Assembly (NCBI GenBank): GCA_030426145.1
Contig: JAUHZF010000055.1
Location: 1 to 34,085, forward strand
Direction of reading: 5' to 3'
DNA length: 34,085 bases
Origin: Polyangia bacterium
Lineage (GTDB): Bacteria; Myxococcota_A; Polyangia; Polyangiales; Polyangiaceae
In this document: piece by piece, positions 1-8,227 of the stretch
How the letters are laid out: each line of letters opens with the position of its first letter
Position numbering within the stretch: position 1 is the first letter of the stretch
Program-made: the position numbers and the translations under genes
Notes under the pieces: generated by a model
What the model was told of the DNA's origin: nothing
What the model saw: only the letters and a program-made list of their open reading frames with translations
The model's database searches: none

Positions 1-105
1 CCTCGAACCTGGAACCTCGAACCTGGAACCTCGAACCTGGAACCTCGAACCTGGAACCTCGAACCTGGAACCTGGAACCTCGAACCCCGAACCTGGCACC
101 TCGAA
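1..105. repeat. Tandem heptamer array CCTCGAA/CCTGGAA (15 units)
   Basis: Fifteen consecutive 7-bp units fill positions 1-105, and the array runs off the left edge. The unit is CCT(C/G)GAA. For the first ten units C and G alternate strictly at the fourth base, giving a 14-bp higher-order repeat; the last units drift (CCCCGAA, CCTGGCA). The same heptamer in a pure C form recurs at 26731-26821. No stop codon occurs on the plus strand in the frame of the gene that follows, so the array is open into that gene. There are no unique spacers, so it is not a CRISPR. Confidence 0.95.
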
Positions 106-175
106 CCGCCGTTTGACCGACCCGGATCGGCATGCTTGTTTGATACCTGTGGAGCCCGCCGAGCCCGCTACCGAG

Positions 176-796
176 ATGTCGCTGCGCCAGTTGGGCGCTG
201 ATGCGACGTGGAAGCTGACGGCGCAGCCCGACCATCTCGAGGTCAAACCTCCGTCGGGTGCCGTGCTCACCTTGGAAGGGGCAGCACTGCGGGCTGCGGT
301 GACGATGACGCACGCGCTCACCGGCAAGCCGCTGCTCAGCCTTCGCCTCGCGGGTGAGCGGATCGTGCTCATCATGGAGGAAGCCGACGTGCGCGAGCTG
401 GCGCGGGGGTTGGGCACGCAGTCGGCGGCCGCCACCGCGGTGTCGGTCAACGCCAACTGGAACATGATCATCGGCGCCCTCATCGTGGTGAGCACCATCC
501 AGACCATGATGGCGCCGCCCGAAGGCATGGTCGTCTCCGTCGCGCTCGAAGGGGCGCGCATCGGCGTGGGAGCGCTCGCCATCGTGGCGGGGTTCTTCGG
601 GCGCGTCCGGCCGCGGCGGGGACTCCTCCTGCTCGACGCCGTGTGGATGGCCGCCATCGTGGCCTACGCCCTGCACAACTTGCTGAGCGGCGAAGGCCTA
701 GCCTTCTTGCTCGCCGCGGTCGTGTCGCCCGTCGCCTGGGGCCGCATCCGCATCTACCAGCTGCTGGCGCCTGAGGCAGCGCCATCGTCGGGCTGA
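176..796 (+). CDS. Hypothetical membrane protein with C-terminal hydrophobic helices
   Basis: I do not recognise the family. The N-terminal half (about 105 residues) is soluble and begins MSLRQLGADATWKL, reading like a small beta-rich domain. The C-terminal half has three or four hydrophobic segments: near NWNMIIGALIVVSTIQTM, VGALAIVAGFFG, LLLDAVWMAAIVAYAL and LAFLLAAVVSPVAW. It is therefore probably an inner-membrane protein with a cytoplasmic N-terminal domain. I chose the ATG at 176. A TTG at 113 in the same frame would add 21 residues and sit 8 bp after the heptamer array, and the frame stays open to the window edge, so a start outside the window cannot be excluded. No clear ribosome binding site supports any of these starts. 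It ends 4 bp before the convergent MarR gene. Confidence 0.6.
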   Translation: MSLRQLGADATWKLTAQPDHLEVKPPSGAVLTLEGAALRAAVTMTHALTGKPLLSLRLAGERIVLIMEEADVRELARGLGTQSAAATAVSVNANWNMIIGALIVVSTIQTMMAPPEGMVVSVALEGARIGVGALAIVAGFFGRVRPRRGLLLLDAVWMAAIVAYALHNLLSGEGLAFLLAAVVSPVAWGRIRIYQLLAPEAAPSSG

Positions 797-800
797 CAGG

Positions 801-1313
801 TCAACGGGCGCTGGCGCGCATCTCGTCGACCCGCCGCTCCACGCGCGTGAGCTGCGCACGCAGACCTTCCACTTCGTCTGGCTCGAGGGCGAGCATCATG
901 TCTTCGATGAGGCTCCGTTGCACCATCAGCGCCTTCTTCGTCAGACGCCGACCGGCCGCGGTGAGGGCGAGGCGCACGGCGCGAGCATCCTCCGGGTCGA
1001 CGCGCTTGTGCACCCAGCCTCGCTCGACCAGGCGCCGCACGAGACCGGTCATGTTGCCCTTCGTCACCAAGAGCCGGCGCGCCAGCTCCTGCTGGGTCAC
1101 CCCATCGTCGTTGTAGAGGTTCGCCAGAGCGTCGAATTGAGCCACCGTGAGCTCGAGGGGCCGGAGCAGGGCCGCCAGGTGTCGGCTGGTCTTCTGATAG
1201 ACGACTCCGACCTTGATCCAGGCACCGAACGTGGACGGCCACAGGGCGTCCTCGTCGCCTCGACTGCGCCTCTTTCGAGGGGCCGATGCTGGCTCGTTGC
1301 TGCGGCGTGTCAT
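801..1313 (-). CDS. MarR-family transcriptional regulator
   Basis: A 170-residue protein with the MarR winged-helix layout. A basic N-terminal tail (about 25 residues) is followed by a dimerisation helix region, then the HTH/wing around residues 55-125: TVAQFDALANLYNDDGVTQQ, ELARRLLVTKGNMTGLVRRL, and the wing VDPEDARAVRLALTAAGRRL. The C-terminal helices complete the dimer interface. MarR proteins bind palindromic DNA as dimers and are usually released by a small ligand. The gene is divergent from an acyl-CoA dehydrogenase, and a near-perfect palindrome lies 16-51 bp upstream of its start. Autoregulation and control of the dehydrogenase by an acyl-CoA or fatty-acid ligand is the simplest inference. 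The ligand cannot be read from the sequence. Confidence 0.9.
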   Translation of the reverse strand: MTRRSNEPASAPRKRRSRGDEDALWPSTFGAWIKVGVVYQKTSRHLAALLRPLELTVAQFDALANLYNDDGVTQQELARRLLVTKGNMTGLVRRLVERGWVHKRVDPEDARAVRLALTAAGRRLTKKALMVQRSLIEDMMLALEPDEVEGLRAQLTRVERRVDEMRASAR

Positions 1314-1328
1314 TTTTCGGTGGAACCC

Positions 1329-1364
1329 GTTTACACCTAAACTAAGTTTGGTTTAGTTGTAAAC
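1329..1364. promoter_or_regulatory. 36-bp imperfect palindrome, probable MarR operator
   Basis: The left arm GTTTACACCTAAACTAAG (1329-1346) matches the reverse complement of the right arm (1347-1364), GTTTACAACTAAACCAAA, at 15 of 18 positions with no spacer. It is the most AT-rich stretch nearby and lies between the divergent MarR and acyl-CoA dehydrogenase starts, where both promoters must be. Each arm carries a TTTACA that could act as a -35 element. An 8-bp palindrome, CCAATTGG (1364-1371), abuts it on the dehydrogenase side. Assignment to the adjacent MarR protein is inferred from position and symmetry. Confidence 0.7.
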
Positions 1365-1414
1365 CAATTGGTGCCCCACCTCATCATCTCGACGGGCGCC
1401 GACGACGGAGAACG

Positions 1415-3172
1415 ATGCAGACCTACAAGCCCCCCGTAGACGACATGCTCTTCCAGCTCGATGCCTTCGGCTATGGCCGCGTGGCGGAGCTCGAGGCCTT
1501 CGATGCTTACGATCGCGACACCATCGAGGCGCTCATCCGCCAGGCCGCGGCCTTCGGGGCCGAGATGTCGGCCACCAACAAGGCGGGCGACACCGAAGGG
1601 GTCAAATGGGAGCCCGAGACCGGCGCCATCACCACCGCCACCGGCTTCAAAGAGACCTATCTGAAGATGAAGGAGGCCGGGTTCATCGGTCTCTGCAGCG
1701 CAGAGGAGTACGGCGGCGGCGGCGCTCCCTCCACCCTCGGCACCTTCGTGACCGAGATCTGGACCGCGGCCAACAAGAGCCTCTCGATGTGCCCCGGCCT
1801 CACGGCTGGCCTCGTCGAGGCCCTCACCGCCTATGGCACCGACGAGCAGAAGCAGACCTTCCTGCCCAAGCTGATCAGCGGCGAGTGGGCCGGCACCATG
1901 TGCCTCACCGAGCCGCAGTGCGGAACCGATCTCGGCCTCTGTCGCACCAAGGCGGTGCCCTTCGGTGATCACTTCAAGCTCACCGGGACCAAGATCTGGA
2001 TCACCTTCGGGGAGCACGACCTCACCGACAACATCGTGCACCTCGTGCTCGGCCGTCTTCCCGACGCGCCCGAGGGCATCAAGGGGATCAGCACCTTCCT
2101 CGTCCCGAAGGTCACCCTCGAGGGCAAGCGCAACCCGGTCAAGTGCACCGGCGTCGAGCACAAGATGGGCATCCACGGCTCACCCACCTGCGTCATCGAC
2201 ATGGAGGACGCCGAGGGCTGGCTCGTCGGCGAGCCTCACCGCGGCATGCGGACGATGTTCGTGATGATGAACGAGGCGCGGCTCCTCGTCGGGGTCGAAG
2301 GGATCTCCCTCGCCGACGTTGCCTATCAGCAGGCGCTCTCGTTCGCCAAGGACCGCCGCCAGAGTCGTTCGCTCGACCCGGCCAAGCAGGACAAGGACCA
2401 GCCCGCCGACAACATCCTCGTGCACCCCGACGTGCGCCGAATGCTGCTCAACGTGAAGTCCACGGTCGAGGGCATGCGCGGCGTAGCGACCTACATCAGC
2501 CTCAACATCGACCTCGCCCACAAGAGCCCCGACGAGAAGGTGCGCGAGAAGGCCGACGACATCGTCGCGCTTCTCACGCCCATCGTGAAGGGCTTCAACA
2601 CCGAGAAGGGCTTCCAGAACATCAGCGATGCGATGCAGGTCTGCGGTGGCTCCGGCTACACCACGGACTGGAACATCGAGCAGTACATGCGCGATAGCCG
2701 CATCGCGATGATCTACGAAGGCACCAACCACATCCAGGCTCTCGACCTCGTCGGCCGTAAGCTCCCACGCCACGGGGGCCGGTTGGTGAAGAACTTCCAG
2801 GCCGAGGTCATGGCGCTCTTCGCTGCCTGCCAGGGCAAAGAAGAGCTCGCCGAGTTCCTCGAGCCCACCCAGAAGATCTTCGGCGCTCTCACCGAGGTCA
2901 CCATGGATCTCGGAGGCCGAGCCCTGGCCGCCGCGGAGCAGGCCGGTGCGGGGGCGACGAACTACCTCAACCTCTTCGGCTACGCGACGCTGGCCTTCTC
3001 CTGGCTCATGCAGTGCAAGTACGCCCTCGAGAACGACAGCGCGATGACGAAGACCAAGCTCAAGACGGCGCGCTACTACTTCGCGCAGGTCCTTCCCGAG
3101 GCCTACGGGCTCATCCCCAAGATCAAGGCGGGCAAGGACACGATGATGGACTTCGACGTCTCCGAGCTCTGA
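1415..3172 (+). CDS. Acyl-CoA dehydrogenase (long, about 590-residue FadE5/DmdC-like class)
   Basis: A flavin-dependent dehydrogenase expected to form the alpha-beta double bond of an acyl-CoA, passing electrons to ETF. At 585 residues it is longer than classical 380-400-residue members and fits the class with extra N- and C-terminal domains, which includes FadE5-like and methylmercaptopropionyl-CoA (DmdC-like) enzymes. Visible motifs are the FAD-binding signature CLTEPQCGTDLG, the second signature QVCGGSGYTTDWNIEQYMRD, and IYEGTNHIQALDLVGRK, whose Glu (about residue 435) is the predicted catalytic base. The ATG at 1415 has a GGAGA ribosome binding site 5-9 bp upstream. It is divergent from the MarR gene. 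No thiolase or hydratase is adjacent, so substrate chain length cannot be judged. Confidence 0.93.
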   Translation: MQTYKPPVDDMLFQLDAFGYGRVAELEAFDAYDRDTIEALIRQAAAFGAEMSATNKAGDTEGVKWEPETGAITTATGFKETYLKMKEAGFIGLCSAEEYGGGGAPSTLGTFVTEIWTAANKSLSMCPGLTAGLVEALTAYGTDEQKQTFLPKLISGEWAGTMCLTEPQCGTDLGLCRTKAVPFGDHFKLTGTKIWITFGEHDLTDNIVHLVLGRLPDAPEGIKGISTFLVPKVTLEGKRNPVKCTGVEHKMGIHGSPTCVIDMEDAEGWLVGEPHRGMRTMFVMMNEARLLVGVEGISLADVAYQQALSFAKDRRQSRSLDPAKQDKDQPADNILVHPDVRRMLLNVKSTVEGMRGVATYISLNIDLAHKSPDEKVREKADDIVALLTPIVKGFNTEKGFQNISDAMQVCGGSGYTTDWNIEQYMRDSRIAMIYEGTNHIQALDLVGRKLPRHGGRLVKNFQAEVMALFAACQGKEELAEFLEPTQKIFGALTEVTMDLGGRALAAAEQAGAGATNYLNLFGYATLAFSWLMQCKYALENDSAMTKTKLKTARYYFAQVLPEAYGLIPKIKAGKDTMMDFDVSEL

Positions 3173-3203
3173 CCCCCACCGGGGCTCCGTCGCAGCGGTC
3201 GCC

Positions 3204-4220
3204 TCAGGGCTTCTTGGCGCGCGACGGGGCCACCCGTGTCGGCTCCCCCGGTTGTTTGGGGTAGTGCGGCGGGTAAGGAGCGTCTTCGAGACCGCTCTCG
3301 CGCTGGCTACGATGCCGGTCGAGCAGCGGCTCGAGCGACGCTCCTTCCGCTTTGTCCATCGCAGCGTGGGGGTCTCCGCGCTCGGCGAAGCGCGCCGGTA
3401 CGGTGGCGATCGTCAGCTCCTGCTGGTCGACGTCGAAGAGCTCGTCCCAATCGAAGGGACAGGCCACGGGGCCGTGGGGCAGGGGGCGCACCGCGTAGGG
3501 CGCGACGATGGTTTTGTCGCGGAGGTTCTGGTTGAAGTCGATGAAGATGCGCGGGCCGCGCTCTTCTTTCCACCACGCGGCCGTCACGTCCTCGGGGTGA
3601 CGCCGCTCGAGCTCCCGCGCGAAGGCGAGGCATGCGTGGCGCACGTCGATGAAGGGATAGACGCCGCGTTCGATGGGCACGTGGAGGTGAATCCCCTTGG
3701 AGCCGGAGAGCTTGGGGAAAGCGACGAGACCATCTTCGGCGAGCAGCTCGCGGCAGCGCGCGGCAACCTCGCGCAGACGCTCGGGAGGACAACCGGGTTG
3801 GGGGTCGAGGTCGATGCGGAGCTCGGTCGGGTGATCGAGGTCGGGCTCGACCACCGGCCAGGGATGAAGCTCGAATGCGCCTCGGTTCACGGCCCAGATC
3901 ACCTGCGCGAGGTTCTGTGGGCACAGCAGCTGCCCGGGGCGGGCCGAAGGAAATCGCACGCCGACCGAATGAAGCCAGTCGGGCGCCTTGTCGGGTACCC
4001 GCTTGTTGTAGAAGCCTTGGCCCCCGGCCCCGGTGGGGAAGCGATGGAGGGCGACGGGCCGGCCCCGTAAGCCACGCATGACGCCGTCGCCCACCGACAT
4101 GAAGTACCGAATCGTGTCGAGCTTCGTATCCCCGCGATCCGGGAAGTAGACCTTGTCTGGACTCGAGATCGACAGCTCGATCCCGTCCACCGTGAGCGCC
4201 AGCTTGTTCTTGCTCCCCAT
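3204..4220 (-). CDS. Stand-alone LigD-type polymerase/primase domain protein
   Basis: An archaeo-eukaryotic primase-fold polymerase of the LigD PolDom family, 338 residues, the size of the isolated domain. Such domains add (ribo)nucleotides at DNA ends or gaps, classically in non-homologous end joining with Ku. Landmarks are LRIDLDPQPG, with metal-binding Asp 137 and 139; LSGSKGIHLHVPI, the nucleotide-binding Ser/Lys/His motif around 172-178; and IFIDFNQN with a third Asp (228), followed by KTIVAPYAVRP. The three acidic residues have the spacing I recall from the mycobacterial PolDom, so the enzyme looks active. I chose the ATG at 4220 because the fold starts there and AAGGG precedes it; a longer frame to 4382 would run into the neighbour's upstream region. 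No ligase, nuclease or Ku gene is in the window. Confidence 0.88.
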   Translation of the reverse strand: MGSKNKLALTVDGIELSISSPDKVYFPDRGDTKLDTIRYFMSVGDGVMRGLRGRPVALHRFPTGAGGQGFYNKRVPDKAPDWLHSVGVRFPSARPGQLLCPQNLAQVIWAVNRGAFELHPWPVVEPDLDHPTELRIDLDPQPGCPPERLREVAARCRELLAEDGLVAFPKLSGSKGIHLHVPIERGVYPFIDVRHACLAFARELERRHPEDVTAAWWKEERGPRIFIDFNQNLRDKTIVAPYAVRPLPHGPVACPFDWDELFDVDQQELTIATVPARFAERGDPHAAMDKAEGASLEPLLDRHRSQRESGLEDAPYPPHYPKQPGEPTRVAPSRAKKP

Positions 4221-4301
4221 CGACCCTTCGGAGCTATCACGTACCGTGCCCGGACCACCGCCATTTCCGCCTCTGTCCGCTTGGGGTAATCCGTTCGGAC
4301 C

Positions 4302-4769
4302 ATGAGCAAAGAGAAGCCGACCGCAGACAAGCTCGCCGCCTACGCCGAATCGGTGCGGGGAAAGCTCGACCTCCGCGAGCAAGACAAGGTCTTCGCCGCA
4401 GCCATCGAGCTCGGTTACCTCGCCGCGCGCGCAGACGGCAACGTGGACGACGACGAGCGCAAGGCCCTCGTCGAGGCCGTCGAGAAGCTCTCAGACGGCA
4501 TGGTGATCGAGCTCGAGGTCGACGCCATCATCGAGCGGGTCGACGCGGACGACAGCTCGGACGACGACAAGGCCAAGGCCGTCGGCAAACGCCTCAAAGA
4601 CCTCGACGCCGCCCATCCGGCCCTGCTCATCGGCGCTTTCGTCGCCGTGGCCACCAGCGGTGTCGACAAGGCCGAGCGCGAGGTCCTCAAGAAGGCGGGT
4701 CGCGCGGCCGGCCTCAAGGTGGCCGTCATCGACGAGGCCCTCAAGACCGTCGACGCCGACGGAGACTGA
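4302..4769 (+). CDS. TerB-like (tellurite resistance B family) protein
   Basis: A 155-residue, very acidic, all-helical soluble protein. Two halves each show the TerB/DjlA-type pattern of a helix followed by an acidic loop and Glu-Arg: ARADGNVDDDERKALVEAV near residue 42-60 and ATSGVDKAEREVLKKAGRAA near 116-135. In this fold the Asp/Glu loops can bind divalent metal. The family name comes from tellurite resistance operons, but isolated members are widespread and most have no proven role, so a resistance function should not be assumed. No other ter genes are present. It lies 8 bp upstream of the aminotransferase and is probably co-transcribed with it. It is divergent from the LigD-like polymerase. 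Confidence 0.65.
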   Translation: MSKEKPTADKLAAYAESVRGKLDLREQDKVFAAAIELGYLAARADGNVDDDERKALVEAVEKLSDGMVIELEVDAIIERVDADDSSDDDKAKAVGKRLKDLDAAHPALLIGAFVAVATSGVDKAEREVLKKAGRAAGLKVAVIDEALKTVDADGD

Positions 4770-4777
4770 CATCGACG

Positions 4778-5974
4778 ATGGCGGCGCCGCTTCGTGATCC
4801 CGACGCTTGGTTGCCCCCGCACGTGCGGGCGGTGGTGGAGCGCCCGACGCCCATCGTCACCTTCGCCGGCCGCGCCGGAGCCGCGGCCACGGCGGACCCG
4901 AGCTTCGTTCGCAGCGACATCGGGCAGATCATCGGGGTCGAACCTGCGGCCGAGGTTCTCTACGGCCCGCCGGTGGGCTTGGCCGATGTGCGCGAGGCCG
5001 TGGCCGAGCTCTATCGCCGCAGCCTCGGCGGTTCGGATGAGCTCCAGGGCGCCAACGTGTGCATGACGACGGGCGCCTGTGAGGGGCTGAGCCTACTCCT
5101 TAGGTGCTTTGCTCATGGGCGCAAGGTCGCCTTGCCCCGCGGCCACTGGGAAAACTACGACAACGCCGTCGACCTCGCCGGGGGCGAGGTGGTCGTGGTC
5201 GACATCTTCGACGAAGCGGGCACGCTCGACCTCGAGGCGCTCGAGCGCCAGCTCGTCGACGCCGGGGCAGAGGTGGTGCTGCTCAACTTCCCCTGCAACC
5301 CCACGGGCGCGGTTCTCTCCACGGCCGAAGCCGAGGGGCTCGGCGCCATGCTTCGACGGCTCGACGTGCTCGCCATCGCCGACGAGGTCTACGCGAACCT
5401 TCGTTACGATGGCGTGCCGCCGCGCAGCCTCATCGTCGAGGCGCCCGAGCACGTGGTGAGCGTGGGCTCGGGCTCGAAGCAGTTCTTGCTGCCGGGGGCG
5501 CGCGTCGGTTGGGTCGTCTGTGCCCAGCCCCGCGTCACCGACGTCATCCTTCGCAAGGTGCTGCGTGGCAGCACGGCCAGCCCCAACGTGCTCGGTCAGC
5601 GTCGCCTTCTCGACGTGCTCGGCCCCGATCTCGAGGCCATGGCCGGCGACCGAGAGCCCCCGACCCTGACCCGCGTCATCCACGCCATGACGGAGCGCCG
5701 CGATGCGCTGCTCGAGGTCCTCGGGCGCCACGGGATGGTCTCCAAGGCTGCGCGACCGCCCGAGGGAACCATCTTTCTCATGGCCACGGTCCCACCGTGG
5801 TTCGAAGGAGACGACGCCGCTTTCGCCGAGCGCGCCCTCACCGCGGGTCTCTTCAGCTGCGTTCCCGGCTCCGCCTTCGGCCTCCCGGGACAGGTGCGGC
5901 TCTCGTACGGAGCGCTGTCGCCTGAGACCATCGCGGTGCTCGACGACAAGATCACGGCCCTGAAGTCCGCCTGA
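4778..5974 (+). CDS. PLP-dependent aminotransferase, class I/II (fold type I)
   Basis: A 398-residue fold-type I enzyme. Recognisable elements are YGPPVGLADVREAVAELY, the conserved small-domain/cofactor entry; TTGACEGLSLLL, a phosphate-binding turn; NFPCNPTGAV, whose Asn contacts the PLP ring; IADEVYANLRYDG, with the Asp that pairs with the pyridine nitrogen and the Tyr; and SGSKQFLLPGARVGW, where Lys234 should form the Schiff base. A C-terminal Arg in GQVRLSYG would bind the substrate carboxylate. The best general assignment is an aspartate/alanine/aromatic-type aminotransferase (AAT_I); the amino-acid substrate cannot be told. It follows the TerB-like gene by 8 bp and ends 6 bp before the convergent lipoprotein gene. 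Confidence 0.88.
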   Translation: MAAPLRDPDAWLPPHVRAVVERPTPIVTFAGRAGAAATADPSFVRSDIGQIIGVEPAAEVLYGPPVGLADVREAVAELYRRSLGGSDELQGANVCMTTGACEGLSLLLRCFAHGRKVALPRGHWENYDNAVDLAGGEVVVVDIFDEAGTLDLEALERQLVDAGAEVVLLNFPCNPTGAVLSTAEAEGLGAMLRRLDVLAIADEVYANLRYDGVPPRSLIVEAPEHVVSVGSGSKQFLLPGARVGWVVCAQPRVTDVILRKVLRGSTASPNVLGQRRLLDVLGPDLEAMAGDREPPTLTRVIHAMTERRDALLEVLGRHGMVSKAARPPEGTIFLMATVPPWFEGDDAAFAERALTAGLFSCVPGSAFGLPGQVRLSYGALSPETIAVLDDKITALKSA

Positions 5975-5980
5975 CCGCGC

Positions 5981-6904
5981 TCAGGGCGAAAGCACGTCGA
6001 CGGCGAAGTCGGCCACCACCGGTCGGTGGTCCGACAGGTTGTCCTCGTAGAAGGGGACGGTGGTTTCGAGGGGAAGGATCTGCGTCTGGCCGTCGCCGTA
6101 CTCGTCGAGGGCGTCGGCCGTGATCATGATGTGGTCGAGCATGCTCTTGAACGGGATGTACGTGTACCCGTTGCTCTGCTCGAGGGACTGGGTGAGGAAG
6201 GTGAAGGTCTGGGGCGCGTCGAGCATGGGTCCGAACACGTTTTCACTCACGGGATCGGTCAGCTCGTCGTTGAAGTCGCCGAGCAGCACGTAGTCTTTCT
6301 CGCCGTCGTTCGCGAGCAGCATGTCGAGACGGTTGGTGAGCTCGGCGATGGCCTGGGTACGGCGCTGTCGATCGTCGGCGGTGTTCTGGGCCTTGAGGTG
6401 GAGGATCACCGCACGCAGATCGAAACCGGCGATGTCGAGTGAGACCACGAAGGGGCGCCGCGGGAAGGCTAGACCGTTGTTCGGAAACCACGTTTCGGTG
6501 CCCGTGATGGTGACGCGGTCGGTGCGGTAGAGCATGCCGAGCCGGAGATCTCCGAAGGTGTCCTCGTCGATGAGGTAGTCGTACCCGGGGAGCTGTGAGG
6601 CCAGGGACGCGAAGGCCGACTCCGAGGTGATCTCCTGCACCGCCAAGACGTCGGGCTGCATGTCGTTCTGGATGACGGGGACGAGCCGGTCGACGGTCTC
6701 TTGGGTGAGGGGGAACGTGCGGAGGTTCCAGGTGCCGATCCGCACGTTTCCGGGAGGCACCGGGCTGCCGCCCACGGACGATGACGTCGCGGCGCCACCG
6801 CCGCCGGTGTTGGGGCGAGGAGGTGCTGGGTCCTGCTGGTCGATGCACCCCGCACCGAGCAGCCAAGCCGCCGCGGCGACGAACAAGTAAGAGCGGTCGA
6901 ACAT
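5981..6904 (-). CDS. Lipoprotein with endonuclease/exonuclease/phosphatase fold
   Basis: A predicted secreted lipoprotein, 307 residues. The start at 6904 gives MFDRSYLFVAAAAWLLGAGC, a short signal peptide with lipobox LGAGC, and an AAGGA ribosome binding site lies upstream; the frame extends to 6943 without such support. After a Gly/Ser/Thr linker comes the EEP (DNase I-like) fold: RIGTWNLRTFP; DVLAVQEITSE, with the metal-binding Glu; LRLGMLYRTDRV; AVILHLKAQN, with the His; YVLLGDFNDELT, with Asp and Asn; and DNLSDHRPVVADF, the terminal Ser-Asp-His. All expected catalytic residues are present, so it should be an active metal-dependent phosphodiesterase outside the cytoplasm, perhaps a nuclease for nucleic-acid scavenging. 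It is last in a same-strand set with the two genes upstream of it (6959-9103). Confidence 0.87.
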   Translation of the reverse strand: MFDRSYLFVAAAAWLLGAGCIDQQDPAPPRPNTGGGGAATSSSVGGSPVPPGNVRIGTWNLRTFPLTQETVDRLVPVIQNDMQPDVLAVQEITSESAFASLASQLPGYDYLIDEDTFGDLRLGMLYRTDRVTITGTETWFPNNGLAFPRRPFVVSLDIAGFDLRAVILHLKAQNTADDRQRRTQAIAELTNRLDMLLANDGEKDYVLLGDFNDELTDPVSENVFGPMLDAPQTFTFLTQSLEQSNGYTYIPFKSMLDHIMITADALDEYGDGQTQILPLETTVPFYEDNLSDHRPVVADFAVDVLSP

Positions 6905-6958
6905 GGCCAGTCCTTCTATGGCGCCCCCCGCCAGCCTGGGCAAGCGGGGAAGGTATCC

Positions 6959-8155
6959 TCAGGGGATGCAGGTGATGCTGGTCTTGCCCAGGACCGTGGA
7001 GAGGGCGACGGCCGAGCTCGGCGAGCCCGGCCGACGCACCACGATCTCCGAGAGCCCACCGTAGGTGACACTGAGGATGGGGTCGTCCGGGTCCTTCACG
7101 ACGAGGCCAGCCGAGGGGTTGAAGCTGATGATGAGCATGTTGCCCATCGCCGTCACGCTCACACCTCGTTCGATCGCCATGTTCGACGCGTCGTCGGCGA
7201 GGGTATTGGTGTCCATGTCGGCGTCTTGGTTGGGCGAGTTGATGCCGATGTTGGAGTCGAGCGCCTCGTTGGCGACGTCGATGTCTTCGAGCTCGATCTC
7301 GGCGTTGAAGGTGATGTTGACCACAGAGGCCGAGGTCGCGGTGGGCAGGCTCGGCGGCGTGCAGGTCTCATCGTCGCTCGTCAGGACCACGAGCGGCTCG
7401 GCCAAGGACTCGGCGAGGGCGAAGGTCTTGTCGGTCTCGATGCCGGCCTGATACGTGCCGCTGAACGGCTGATGACCCGCCACATCGAACACGCTGACGG
7501 CGTAGGTGACACCGTAGACGAGCTCACCCGAGTCGATGGCGACCATGCCGCTTGCGAACTCGTCGTTGAAGGTCGAGGCCTGAAGGTCTTCATCGTTGCC
7601 CCAAATCTGCCCCGGAACGCCGCTCGGGGTCTCGAAGGGGTCGTCGGAGAGGATGGAGGCGCTCGTCGGCCGGAGTCGGATCTTGCCCGACGGGGGGTTG
7701 CCGATGGGGGTGGTGATCGTGAAGGCGACCTGCGGTGACTCGAGCCCGGACGGGAAGACGTAGGCGTCGTAGTGAAGGACCTGCTGCGATGCGATCTCCG
7801 CGATGTCGTCGCTCTGCGCGAGCTCGGGGGGCAAGCCGACGCGTCCGTTGTGGGAGACGAAGGTGCGGTAGTCGCTCGCCTGGATCGCGATGCTGTAGTC
7901 AGACCACGCGCTGATGGGCCCCACGCGGAAGCGCCCGTCCTCGGCCACGCTCCCGGTGACCTCGGTGCCGCCGGTCAGCAGACCGAGGTCGTACCCGGTG
8001 AGTCGGGTTCCGGTCGCCCCATCGAACACGTAGCCCACGAACTCGACCGTGTGTCCGCCGCTCGTGAGTGGGGGCGGCTCGAGTCGCTCGGCATCGGCGC
8101 AACCCGTGAGCAGGAGGGAGCTAACCAGCAAGACGGGGGCGGAGCGTACAAGCAT
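6959..8155 (-). CDS. Hypothetical lipoprotein with carboxypeptidase-regulatory-like domain
   Basis: A 398-residue predicted lipoprotein with signal peptide MLVRSAPVLLVSSLLLTGC and lipobox LLTGC. Residues about 35-110 (VEFVGYVFDGATGTRLTGYD, then GSVAEDGRFRVGPIS) resemble the beta-sandwich repeats annotated as carboxypeptidase regulatory-like domains, usually binding or structural modules. The remainder is beta-rich, with acidic, Asn-rich stretches (around the QDADMDTNTLADD segment) reminiscent of Ca-binding loops, and ends in SITCIP. Three Cys remain after the lipid-attachment Cys. I recognise no catalytic motif. A surface or periplasmic structural role is inferred only. It lies 54 bp upstream of the EEP lipoprotein on the same strand; six G residues directly abut its ATG, an atypically close position for a ribosome binding site. 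Confidence 0.75.
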   Translation of the reverse strand: MLVRSAPVLLVSSLLLTGCADAERLEPPPLTSGGHTVEFVGYVFDGATGTRLTGYDLGLLTGGTEVTGSVAEDGRFRVGPISAWSDYSIAIQASDYRTFVSHNGRVGLPPELAQSDDIAEIASQQVLHYDAYVFPSGLESPQVAFTITTPIGNPPSGKIRLRPTSASILSDDPFETPSGVPGQIWGNDEDLQASTFNDEFASGMVAIDSGELVYGVTYAVSVFDVAGHQPFSGTYQAGIETDKTFALAESLAEPLVVLTSDDETCTPPSLPTATSASVVNITFNAEIELEDIDVANEALDSNIGINSPNQDADMDTNTLADDASNMAIERGVSVTAMGNMLIISFNPSAGLVVKDPDDPILSVTYGGLSEIVVRRPGSPSSAVALSTVLGKTSITCIP

Positions 8156-8227
8156 CCCCCCAGTCTACTGGAAATTCCCCCAGTTTTTCTACAGATCGCC
8201 CGACGCACGCGGCGTCGTCGCGAGGCG

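Noticed and set aside
1-105. Relation of the heptamer (reverse strand GGTTCGAGG) to the tRNA T-arm
   Set aside because: The match is only about 7 bases, there is no stem or other tRNA part, and chance explains it.
4302-4769. Tellurite resistance operon
   Set aside because: Only one TerB-like gene is present, without terA, terC, terD or terZ; the name reflects the fold, not a demonstrated role.
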